This document shows positions 4,966 through 11,333 of a stretch of DNA of 11,333 nucleotides, one piece after another (within the stretch, counting starts at the first letter, position 1; each line of letters begins with the position of its first letter). The position numbers were made by a program, and so were the translations under genes. Under the pieces are notes generated by a model, which was not told the origin of the DNA, ran no database searches, and worked only from the letters and a program-made list of their open reading frames with translations. The DNA is from an uncultured Lachnospiraceae bacterium (lineage in GTDB: Bacteria > Bacillota > Clostridia > Lachnospirales > Lachnospiraceae), in NCBI GenBank assembly GCA_937920345.1, contig CALGVA010000026.1:1-11333 (forward strand), read 5' to 3'.

Positions 4966-7869
4966 ATGGGACTAATACAGATGAGCTTGTATGGAGCGGT
5001 CATGATATTGGCAGTGGCATTGATACGGACTGTCATGGTCAACTATCTTCCCAAGAGAACTTTTATCGTATTGTGGTGCGTCGCCATGGCCAGGCTGCTC
5101 ATTCCTTTTAACATTTCGTCTGATTACAGTGTATATTCGATGATCGGGTATGATGTGGCAGATCTTGTGAAGGGACAGACAGTTACAGGGATTACAGATG
5201 CAGTGGAAAAGGATATTATGTCTGGGATGAAGGCTGTTGACCAGACAGGACAACAGTCCTGGAGAAGACAATTGCCCGAAATGCCGCAGAACGACGGGAT
5301 TGCGCAGACAGCCGGAGGCGGGGGAGACGCCGCGGGAAGCGCTGCCGGTTCGAAAGCGGAGCAATCGGCGGATGGAGAGACTAAAACGACGTGGTTCGAT
5401 GCGCTGGGCAGCAGGATATCAGGAGGGATGACTGATGTGGTTAAAGGCACAGATCGGTCAACTTCGGTTTTAGTCAGGATCATCTACGGTGCGGGAGCGG
5501 TTCTGTTTGCCGTTTGGTTTATCGCAGCGTATGTACGCTGCCGTATCGAGTTTGGCATGTCGCTGCCCGTCACCGACGATTATGTGCGGCAGTGGATGGA
5601 AGAACGTTGCGGCACCGGACATGGGGACGGTATCATGCGAAGGTCTGGTGGACGGCGGCCGCACCGGCTTCGAAACGGGGTTACTGTGAGAGTCTCCGAC
5701 CGGATCGACACACCGTTGACTTACGGAGTCATTCGTCCGGTGATTCTGCTGCCGAAGAAGACGGCGTGGGAGCAGAGGGAACAGGTGAATTATGTTTTAT
5801 GGCATGAGTATATGCATATCTGCCGCGGTGACAGCGTATTGAAGCTATTTGCGGCCGCAGCGCTTTGTGTGCACTGGTTCAATCCGTTTGTGTGGGGTAT
5901 GTATTTCCTGTTGAATCGGGATATTGAGCTGGCATGTGACGAGAGTGTCGTGCACAGGTGCGGTATTGATGGCAGATCTGCATATGCGAATATGCTGATT
6001 GCTATGGAGGCGAAGAAGAGCGGCCTTGTGCCGTTTGGCAGTAATTTCAGCCAGAATGCGATAGAAGAGAGGGTGCGTGCGATTATGAAGATCAGGAAGA
6101 TTTCAATAGGGGCGGTTATTTTTGCAGTCGGAATAGTGACGGGCGTGACGACAGCGTTTGCCACATCGGCGGGAAGTAAGTATGGTACGGTCAATGGAAC
6201 CGGCGCGGAGGACAGCGCTTATACACGGAAAGAATGGGATATGCTCTCCGCCTTGCAGCTCGACGGTTATGAAGATATGCCGGTATCAGAATTTCAGGAT
6301 AGGATCTGGACGTTGACTGATACGGTGCAGTATAGGGGACTGCTGGAGCGCATGGGAAAAGACGAAGCGATGTACGGGATGCGCGGCATGGATGATATGG
6401 CAGATTTCTTCTACAATGTGCTGGAACCGCTGACCGGGGAACGGTGGCAGGAGCGGTACTTTAGCGGAAGCGTTTCGGTGAGCGGCAGAGATCATCCGCA
6501 GGAAAACACGGCTTATGACATGGCGGTGCTGGAATATGTGATGAAGCTTTCCATACTGGACGCCGATACATTGACGGTGGGCGGTTATACGGCTGCCCGT
6601 CTGGAAACAGCAGACCGGATCTCCAATATGATGCCCGATTATACGGCGGAGGAACTGGCGGATGAGGACTGGATGCAGGAGGAGATCGCTAGAAGGCTGC
6701 ATGATTTGACGGCAGAGCTTGGCACAGAGGCTCTCCGGATTGATGTGGAGGAGTGGTTTTATCAGCCGCTTACTTCCCTCTATGCGAACGGCGGATACGA
6801 GAATACAGGGGAAGCATATCAGGATTATGCAGAGGCTGGATATTATCAGAGCCCGGAAGAATATGAGCGGAGTCTGGAGGCAGAGGGGCAGGCGTTGCAT
6901 GATGCAGTGCAGGAGGAAATTCAAGAAGAACTGGCGTCGGTATTGGAACCGTATCAGCCGTTCGGGCTTACTTATGAATATGATGTGCAGGCGGAAGACT
7001 TTAAAATGTATTTTGAGGGCAGGGAAGTGCGCGGAATCATCGATGAGAATCAAGGCGTTTTCGTTTCGGCGCATACCGGAATCTCGACGTATGCACAGGA
7101 CGCCATAGAGTTGTACTCGGTCTATGATGAGGAGGGCAATCTGACAGGACTGCGGGCTGCCACAGAAGAAGAACAGGAAGAGTGGAACTTAAGACGCACG
7201 CAGTCAACAGCTGAAGTGCGGGCGATGAGTGAGGAAGTCAGAGAATTTCCGCCCGGTACGAGTGAGGACTATGATAAGATACTTTCGCTGAAAAAAGTGA
7301 CTTACAATAAAATGCCGCTGGCGGATTTTAACAGTGCGCTGCTCGACTGGGCGAATGCGCATTCCGACAGCTATGACCGGATTGAATGCGACAGGAGCTG
7401 GAATGATTTCCGGGTGAACCTTTCGAAAGAGGATAAAGAGTTTGTTACCTGCACAATAGGGCTGTCCGGTCTGGAGAACGCAATGATGATCAGAAGCCTC
7501 TATAGAGGAAAGTCAGAAGAGGAAGCGGAGGACGTCAGTATCGAAGATGTTCTGACGAAAGATCCGGGAGAGGAGGCGCCGCAGTATACATGGTGTCAGA
7601 TGTACTACTCCTTCAGCTATCATGTCAGTGACAAGAAGAAAGTGACAGTCGGCGAGAGAGATCTTGCGGTCGGCGGTATGCTTGACGGTATAGAGGACTT
7701 CTGGGAACAGACCGACATCGAAGAACTTCTTAAGATGGAGAAGCGGGATATCATAGAGAAACTGGACGATCTCGCGGCAATGCACAGCACAAGAAATGTT
7801 AAGATCACCATTGCGGAGGATGACAGGATCGGGTTTGAATGTATGGACGAAAGGATGCTTAGTCAGTAG
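4966..7869 (+). CDS. M56-family (BlaR1-like) membrane metalloprotease with long C-terminal extension
   Basis: A 967-residue membrane protein. Membrane helices are at about 4-26, 31-50, 167-187 and 293-315, with another at about 377-400 after the protease domain. The zinc site is H280-EYM-H284 with E321 in the downstream ELACDE, on the cytoplasmic side in this family. Between helices 2 and 3 is a low-complexity Gly/Ala-rich loop of about 100 residues. The C-terminal part (about 405-967, acidic, probably outside the membrane) has no SxxK/SxN/KTG penicillin-binding motifs, so this is not a beta-lactam sensor. It seems to contain two related modules (about 417-555 and 766-915). The ligand is unknown. 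ATG 4966 has GGAG at 4954-4957; a GTG at 4957 overlapping the repressor stop is an alternative start. By analogy with BlaR1 it should trigger loss of the BlaI-type repressor; target genes other than its own operon are not visible here. Confidence 0.88.
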   Translation: MGLIQMSLYGAVMILAVALIRTVMVNYLPKRTFIVLWCVAMARLLIPFNISSDYSVYSMIGYDVADLVKGQTVTGITDAVEKDIMSGMKAVDQTGQQSWRRQLPEMPQNDGIAQTAGGGGDAAGSAAGSKAEQSADGETKTTWFDALGSRISGGMTDVVKGTDRSTSVLVRIIYGAGAVLFAVWFIAAYVRCRIEFGMSLPVTDDYVRQWMEERCGTGHGDGIMRRSGGRRPHRLRNGVTVRVSDRIDTPLTYGVIRPVILLPKKTAWEQREQVNYVLWHEYMHICRGDSVLKLFAAAALCVHWFNPFVWGMYFLLNRDIELACDESVVHRCGIDGRSAYANMLIAMEAKKSGLVPFGSNFSQNAIEERVRAIMKIRKISIGAVIFAVGIVTGVTTAFATSAGSKYGTVNGTGAEDSAYTRKEWDMLSALQLDGYEDMPVSEFQDRIWTLTDTVQYRGLLERMGKDEAMYGMRGMDDMADFFYNVLEPLTGERWQERYFSGSVSVSGRDHPQENTAYDMAVLEYVMKLSILDADTLTVGGYTAARLETADRISNMMPDYTAEELADEDWMQEEIARRLHDLTAELGTEALRIDVEEWFYQPLTSLYANGGYENTGEAYQDYAEAGYYQSPEEYERSLEAEGQALHDAVQEEIQEELASVLEPYQPFGLTYEYDVQAEDFKMYFEGREVRGIIDENQGVFVSAHTGISTYAQDAIELYSVYDEEGNLTGLRAATEEEQEEWNLRRTQSTAEVRAMSEEVREFPPGTSEDYDKILSLKKVTYNKMPLADFNSALLDWANAHSDSYDRIECDRSWNDFRVNLSKEDKEFVTCTIGLSGLENAMMIRSLYRGKSEEEAEDVSIEDVLTKDPGEEAPQYTWCQMYYSFSYHVSDKKKVTVGERDLAVGGMLDGIEDFWEQTDIEELLKMEKRDIIEKLDDLAAMHSTRNVKITIAEDDRIGFECMDERMLSQ

Positions 7870-7873
7870 CCTG

Positions 7874-8024
7874 TTACTGTTCACACCCGCACCATGCACT
7901 TGCTGCATGGTGTCGGAGCCAGCGCCAAAATGCCTGTTTTTTGGCATTTTGTGTGCATCATCGTTGCAATTCACACTGGATAACCGTAAATTAATGCGAA
8001 ATCTGGCATAGGTGTGAATTGTAA
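7874..8024. mobile_element. second MITE-like element with 10-bp target duplication
   Basis: A 151-bp element with 14-bp terminal inverted repeats (TTACTGTTCACACC at 7874-7887; GGTGTGAATTGTAA at 8011-8024, two mismatches when paired). It is flanked by perfect direct repeats CAGTAGCCTG at 7864-7873 and 8025-8034. The left copy contains the stop codon of the M56 gene, so the element landed just behind it without altering the protein. Inside are two perfect 9-bp hairpins: CACCATGCA/TGCATGGTG (7890-7912, 5-base loop) and CAAAATGCC/GGCATTTTG (7926-7951, T-rich loop), which could act as transcript ends for the operon. There is no transposase frame. Its repeats and target size differ from the element at 3935-4090, so the two belong to different families. 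Confidence 0.8.
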
Positions 8025-8064
8025 CAGTAGCCTGCAATCCGCCAGGACAAAGTGATTTGAACTG

Positions 8065-8093
8065 TTGTAAAATACTTTTTTTCGTGCTAATAT
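8065..8093 (+). promoter_or_regulatory. possible promoter upstream of the transporter
   Basis: TTGTAA at 8065-8070 and TAATAT at 8088-8093 with a 17-base spacer, in a locally AT-rich stretch after the second element. It would drive the small broken gene and the MFS transporter. Confidence 0.4.
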
Positions 8094-8126
8094 AAAAACA
8101 ATATTTGCGGCAGGAAGTTCCTTGGC

Positions 8127-8322
8127 ATGTTTCGGGTTTGCGAAGCGAATCTTGCAAGTATAGGAAAGCGAAAGGTTAGATTATGATCTGGAAAATGATA
8201 AATCTTCAACTGCAGAAAGGTTCGATTTTTCTGTGATACAGCAAAAAATCTTAATAAAACAGGCACATTATCTCCTTGACGATATGGAAGAAGCTCTGGT
8301 TGAGCGAAAATCAATTTGTTAA
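8127..8322 (+). pseudogene. small frameshifted gene ahead of the transporter, unrecognised
   Basis: ATG 8127, preceded by AGGAAG with a nine-base gap, reads 19 codons to TGA 8184-8186. The +1 frame is open from 8164 to TAA 8320-8322 and reads like real protein (a helical, charged tail such as LIKQAHYLLDDMEEALVERK). Joining the two frames near 8175-8184 by one single-base change gives a protein of about 65 residues. The TAA sits directly on the ribosome site of the MFS gene (AAGGAG, 8321-8326), as expected for the first gene of a coupled operon. It could be a small regulator remnant, a true leader peptide, or a sequencing error. I do not recognise the family. Confidence 0.35.
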
Positions 8323-8334
8323 GGAGATTTTATT

Positions 8335-9447
8335 ATGCTAAAATTAAATATTAAGAAACAAATATCCAGGTTATACCTGTCGTCTGTGCTGGGCAATCTG
8401 TCCCTGACGGGCGCGTGGGTGGCGATTCTTGCGGCAAGAGGCTACAGTCTGGTGGAGATCGGGATTGCAGAGACCGTATTCCACATCACGAGCCTGATTT
8501 TTGAGATTCCGTCGGGTGTGCTTGCCGATGTATTCGGGAGAAAAAATATGCTGATTGTCAGCAGCCTTATGCGTCTGACCGGCAATATCATTATGATTTT
8601 CTCCGGGAATCTGCCGATGGTGTGCGCGTCGATCGCGTTCCAGGCGCTTGCATATAATTTTTCGTCGGGTTCTGGCGACGCGCTTGCCTATGACTGTCTC
8701 AAAGAGGCCGGCAGAGAGGAATATTACGAGAAGTATGTGTCGAGTCAGCTGGTGATCTACCGGCTCTGCAGCGGGGTCTCGACGATGTGTGCGGGTTTTG
8801 CGCTTTTTATCGGGCACAGGCTGGCATACGGCGCGGATGTATGCATGTGTTTAGTGCAGATCGGCGTGCTTATCTCATTATATGAGGAGCGCGTGCGGCA
8901 CAGCGGCGGGGACGGTGCGCGGAATATGCTGATGGTGATCGGCAGGGAGCTTATCAGCTGCTTTGCAGCGAGCCTGTCCTTCCTGAAAAGCGCGAAGCGG
9001 GCAGTTCAGCTGATGTTTTGTAATTCATTTGTCGGAGCGGTTGATGTTCTGCTGCTGTTTTTCCTGCAGGCGAAGCTGTCGGAGGCGGGGATGCCAAACT
9101 GGGCGCTCGGGTTTGCACTGTTTTTCATGGAGATGGGCGGCATAGCCGGGGCGAGGGTAATCCTTCACTGCGGGAAACTGCGGTATCGAAGTGTGTTTGC
9201 GGTCACAGCATTCTTCGTGCTTGTAGGCGTGCTGCTGGAACATTCGGGCATGTACATCGTTATGACGCTTGGCGGATTTATCGCGGCATTTTGTGATGAT
9301 GCGCTGCAGGTGAGGACGAACACGATTCTGCAGGATGTTTTTCCGTCCGAGCAGAGAGCGACGCTGATTTCCATAGAATCGTTTACCTTCTCGGTCATTA
9401 TGATCGTGATGTCGCCGATTGCGGGAAGCTTGTTTTCGCGCTGGTAA
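8335..9447 (+). CDS. major facilitator superfamily transporter, probably short at the C-terminus
   Basis: A 370-residue membrane protein with many hydrophobic segments. The loop between helices 2 and 3 carries an MFS motif A-like sequence, GVLADVFGRK, at 61-70, and helix 2 has FEIPSG, typical of drug-efflux-type MFS proteins in Firmicutes. The central loop with charged residues (about 180-195) separates the two six-helix halves. It ends at FSRW, right after the eleventh predicted helix, where relatives normally continue about 25-35 residues through helix 12; no continuation is open in another frame just downstream. The substrate is unknown. AAGGAG at 8321-8326 sets the start. A CPBP protease gene follows 81 bases later in the same direction. 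Confidence 0.85.
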   Translation: MLKLNIKKQISRLYLSSVLGNLSLTGAWVAILAARGYSLVEIGIAETVFHITSLIFEIPSGVLADVFGRKNMLIVSSLMRLTGNIIMIFSGNLPMVCASIAFQALAYNFSSGSGDALAYDCLKEAGREEYYEKYVSSQLVIYRLCSGVSTMCAGFALFIGHRLAYGADVCMCLVQIGVLISLYEERVRHSGGDGARNMLMVIGRELISCFAASLSFLKSAKRAVQLMFCNSFVGAVDVLLLFFLQAKLSEAGMPNWALGFALFFMEMGGIAGARVILHCGKLRYRSVFAVTAFFVLVGVLLEHSGMYIVMTLGGFIAAFCDDALQVRTNTILQDVFPSEQRATLISIESFTFSVIMIVMSPIAGSLFSRW

Positions 9448-9528
9448 GGCATAATATATAATAGAAGTACGGGAAGCGTCCGGGATAAAGTAATCAATAA
9501 TATACAGTGATAAGATGGTGGAGAGACA

Positions 9529-10317
9529 ATGAAGTGTAAGCAGACATTTTACAAAACATGGGAAATCCTGAAACCGTTTCTGTTCTACTATGTCCTGCAC
9601 AACGCAGTGTTTATTCTGCTGCTGTCTTTGTGCCGGGCGGCTGCGGAAGGACTCGGAAGGGAATCTTTGACTTATCTGAGCGAACATGCAGATACGGTGA
9701 CCGGAATAGTCAGTGGAGTGTCCATGATCATCAGTGTGCTGCCGCTTCTGCCGATGCTGCGCCTGGAACTGGCGGAGCACCGGGCGTCTGCAGACGGGCA
9801 TGGGCAGGGTGGACTTACCGTCTTATTGGCGGTCTCCTCCTCGCTCGGGCTCAATGTGCTTCTTGGTTTGACCGGATTGGTCGGAACATCTGCGGCTTAT
9901 CAGGAAGTGGCGGACCGACAGTACGGCGTTGCATTTGGGCTCGGTATGCTGCTGTACGGGCTGATTTCTCCGATTACGGAGGAAATTGTCTTCCGCGGAC
10001 TGGTCTTCAACCGTATGAGACGCCATATGCCGCGGGTGGCGGCGGTGATCGCATCGGGCGTGCTGTTCGGCGCCTATCACGGCAATCTTGTGCAAGGGCT
10101 CTACGGCGGCTGTATGGGTATCCTGATGGCATATCTGTATGAACGGACGCACAGCTTCTTCACGCCCTGCCTGTTCCATGCGGCGGCGAATCTGGCTGTG
10201 TATGCGACGGCACAGAATGGGGCGGTGCAGGGGCGGCTTTTTACGATTCCGGGGTGTGCGGCGCTGCTCATGATCTCAATCGTCTGCGTGGCGGTGACAG
10301 AGAGAAGAGCAGTTTAG
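9529..10317 (+). CDS. CPBP-family intramembrane metalloprotease
   Basis: A 262-residue polytopic membrane protein of the CPBP (CAAX protease and bacteriocin-processing, Abi) family, related to Rce1. The three family motifs are present: E151-E152-IVF-R156 (EExxxR), F180-GAY-H184 (FxxxH) and H217-AAA-N221 (HxxxN); these glutamates and histidines form the active site within the membrane. Hydrophobic segments lie at about 15-35, 60-80, 95-115, 135-150, 170-185 and 190-235. In bacteria such proteins serve bacteriocin self-immunity or maturation, or membrane-protein processing; no bacteriocin gene is visible here, so its partner is unknown. The ribosome site is GGTGGAG at 9517-9523. The 81-base gap after the MFS gene contains a TATAAT-like sequence at 9457-9462 that may provide a separate promoter. 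Confidence 0.9.
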   Translation: MKCKQTFYKTWEILKPFLFYYVLHNAVFILLLSLCRAAAEGLGRESLTYLSEHADTVTGIVSGVSMIISVLPLLPMLRLELAEHRASADGHGQGGLTVLLAVSSSLGLNVLLGLTGLVGTSAAYQEVADRQYGVAFGLGMLLYGLISPITEEIVFRGLVFNRMRRHMPRVAAVIASGVLFGAYHGNLVQGLYGGCMGILMAYLYERTHSFFTPCLFHAAANLAVYATAQNGAVQGRLFTIPGCAALLMISIVCVAVTERRAV

Positions 10318-10362
10318 CAGAGTATGTTTTAGCACCCGTTTCAATGATTGACACGAGCAGTA

Positions 10363-10566
10363 GAACATTTTACGCATATACTCCACATATACCTTATTGT
10401 CATTCTGTAAGCCATGTCCTGAATGTTCACACAGATAATAGTCATGGGGAATATTGTTATCCTCAAATGCCGCCAAAAGCCTGAGCGAACCTTCATAAGG
10501 CTGGAGTTTGTCGTATTTTCCATAAGCCATAAGGGTAGGCGGTGTATTTTCATTTATCCAGAGCAA
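10363..10566 (-). pseudogene. C-terminal fragment of an alpha/beta hydrolase (esterase/lipase type)
   Basis: Read on the - strand from 10566, about 68 residues match the end of an alpha/beta hydrolase of the esterase/lipase (BD-FAE/DAP2-like) type. NENTPPTLMAYGKYDK carries the likely catalytic aspartate (codon 10510-10512), and CEHSGHGLQND the catalytic histidine. The serine nucleophile half (GxSxG) is absent: upstream, the frame soon meets a stop and the sequence becomes that of the TetR fragment. On the other side the frame continues past about 10363 into antisense of the CPBP gene with no family resemblance, so the natural end may be lost too. It is a relic, not a working enzyme. Confidence 0.65.
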
Positions 10567-10848
10567 AGTGATGATAAGCCAATAGATGAACTAATCCTAC
10601 AACTGTTTTCCCATTTTGAAAAACACAGGGATTTTTACAGCCTGATGAATGAACGCGGACTGACTTATCTGCTGAAAGATGTTATTGTTAAAATTTCCGG
10701 TCTGAAACGAGGGCTTCCTAAAATTGAAGCATACTCGAAAGCGTTTTTTGCTTACTCCCTGTATGGTTGGACTGAAACATGGTTTCAAAGGGGAATGGAA
10801 GAATCTGCGGAAGAAATGGCAGGTCTTTTCAAAATGCAGGGAATATAG
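10561..10848 (+). pseudogene. C-terminal fragment of a TetR/AcrR-family regulator
   Basis: About 95 residues resembling the ligand-binding half of a TetR-family repressor: LFSHFEKHRDFYSLMNERGL, then a helix run ending in YSLYGWTETWFQRGMEESAEEM before the stop at 10846-10848. The pattern of a Trp-rich helix followed by GMEESxEEM is typical of the TetR C-terminal domain found in Firmicutes. The DNA-binding helix-turn-helix is missing. The frame is open upstream to about 10423, but that part is antisense to the alpha/beta hydrolase fragment and does not look like a TetR N-terminus. It therefore cannot bind DNA as a normal TetR protein. Confidence 0.65.
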
Positions 10849-10898
10849 TGGACACGAATACGCTTTCATATCCATGCGAATCAACAGAAGGCATAACG

Positions 10899-10937
10899 GA
10901 CAAGGCAGCCAAATTATAATGATTTGACTGCCTTGTC
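10899..10937. terminator. probable bidirectional stem-loop between convergent genes
   Basis: GACAAGGCAGCCAAAT at 10899-10914 pairs with ATTTGACTGCCTTGTC at 10922-10937, with one mismatch and a 7-base loop. It lies between the + strand TetR remnant and the - strand phosphotransferase gene. No T run follows on either strand, so termination is inferred from position and stem strength. A second, looser inverted repeat lies beside it (CAGACTGT at 10939-10946, ACAGTCTG at 10982-10989). The rest of 10849-11003 holds nothing else I can identify. Confidence 0.45.
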
Positions 10938-11003
10938 TCAGACTGTCAAAAAAGGTCAGCCTCGAAGCCTATGAGGTCCGTACAGTCTGTGAAAGGCATA
11001 AAT

Positions 11004-11333
11004 CTAGTTAATCTTTAATTCATCAAAAACAGTGATAAGCCATTGGGTCATGCACTTATTTGTCTCAAAAAGTTCCGTATATTTATCCTGCTCTGAAAAC
11101 CACGCTGTGCTAACTAGCTGATCTGCCATGACCACATAAGGAAGTGCAATACATTCCTCATTGGTAAGTTTTACTACACTATCATAGCCCCAAAGAATAT
11201 TTCGGTATATTTCCAGCCACTTTGACAGCTTAGCTTGATCCTTTTCATCAAAACTCTCACTCAAAATTGCAACAGCCGCATAGCAGGGATCATAAATACG
11301 CAGGTTTTTCTCCGACAGTTCAAAGTCAATAAA
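11004..11333 (-). CDS. aminoglycoside phosphotransferase/choline kinase-like protein, 3' end only
   Basis: The - strand frame is open from the window edge (11333) to the stop at 11004, giving the last 109 residues of a larger protein. It begins FIDFELSEKNLRIYDPCY, which matches the metal-binding IDFE/IDFD region of the APH/choline-kinase/homoserine-kinase fold (the DFG-equivalent aspartate, codon 11325-11327), followed by the all-helical C-terminal lobe. The catalytic HGD loop and ATP-binding lobe would lie beyond the window. A TTG at 11262-11264 is an in-frame internal codon, not the start. The substrate (aminoglycoside, homoserine, choline, other) cannot be told from this part. Confidence 0.7.
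   Translation of the reverse strand, partial: FIDFELSEKNLRIYDPCYAAVAILSESFDEKDQAKLSKWLEIYRNILWGYDSVVKLTNEECIALPYVVMADQLVSTAWFSEQDKYTELFETNKCMTQWLITVFDELKIN

Noticed and set aside
6286..7074. 262-codon open frame on the - strand inside the M56 gene
   Set aside because: It lies wholly opposite a well-supported gene, has no family resemblance (His/Cys/Ile-rich shadow composition) and no ribosome site of note.
7513..8157. 214-codon - strand frame covering the end of the M56 gene and the second element
   Set aside because: It runs across a clear mobile element with inverted repeats and is antisense to a real gene; no recognisable domain.
9025..9801. 258-codon - strand frame across the MFS and CPBP genes
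   Set aside because: It spans two real + strand genes, and its basic, Gln/His-rich translation is typical of antisense shadow.
9558..10142. 194-codon + strand frame overlapping the CPBP gene
   Set aside because: The CPBP frame carries all three catalytic motifs; this +2 shadow has none and is Arg/Gly/Cys-rich.
1..11333. CRISPR array, tRNA or rRNA genes
   Set aside because: No regularly spaced repeats and no cloverleaf or rRNA-like sequence was seen on reading the window.

Overview
The window looks like a chromosomal accessory segment from a low-to-moderate-GC Firmicute, most likely a gut clostridium of the Lachnospiraceae type. This rests on strong AGGAG-type ribosome sites, a DUF1848 protein, a BlaI/M56 pair and a CPBP protease; it is an inference from gene content, not a taxonomic search.

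Layout: (1) 1-1861 holds a DUF1848 protein and a HAD-family phosphatase on the + strand. (2) 1862-4380 is an AT-rich block. It carries an AAA/ABC-type ATPase (2082-3488) and an overlapping TOPRIM-like gene (3469-4351), the layout of two-gene OLD/AbiL/PARIS-type anti-phage systems. The TOPRIM gene is split by a 156-bp inverted-repeat element flanked by CTAG duplications. Removing the element plus one CTAG restores one 240-codon frame exactly, so the system is probably inactivated in this strain. (3) 4390-7869 is a BlaI-family repressor and an M56 (BlaR1-like) membrane metalloprotease, overlapping or nearly so, behind a promoter that lies within a perfect 17-bp inverted repeat. The protease has a very long C-terminal part that is not a penicillin-binding domain and seems to contain a duplicated module. 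(4) 7874-8024 is a second, unrelated small mobile element (14-bp terminal repeats, 10-bp target duplication) inserted straight after the protease stop codon. (5) 8065-10317 has a promoter, a small frameshifted gene, an MFS transporter that seems to lack its last membrane helix, and a CPBP-family membrane protease. (6) 10318-11333 is a decayed region: a C-terminal scrap of an alpha/beta hydrolase (- strand) abuts a C-terminal scrap of a TetR regulator (+ strand), as if one deletion removed both start regions of a divergent pair. The 3' end of an aminoglycoside-phosphotransferase-like gene (- strand) runs off the window edge.

Functionally, the clearest working unit is the BlaI/M56 signalling pair: the membrane protease probably senses an envelope signal and relieves repression at the dyad operator. 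The most interesting unit is the ATPase/TOPRIM pair with its element-disrupted effector. No tRNA, rRNA or CRISPR array was seen.
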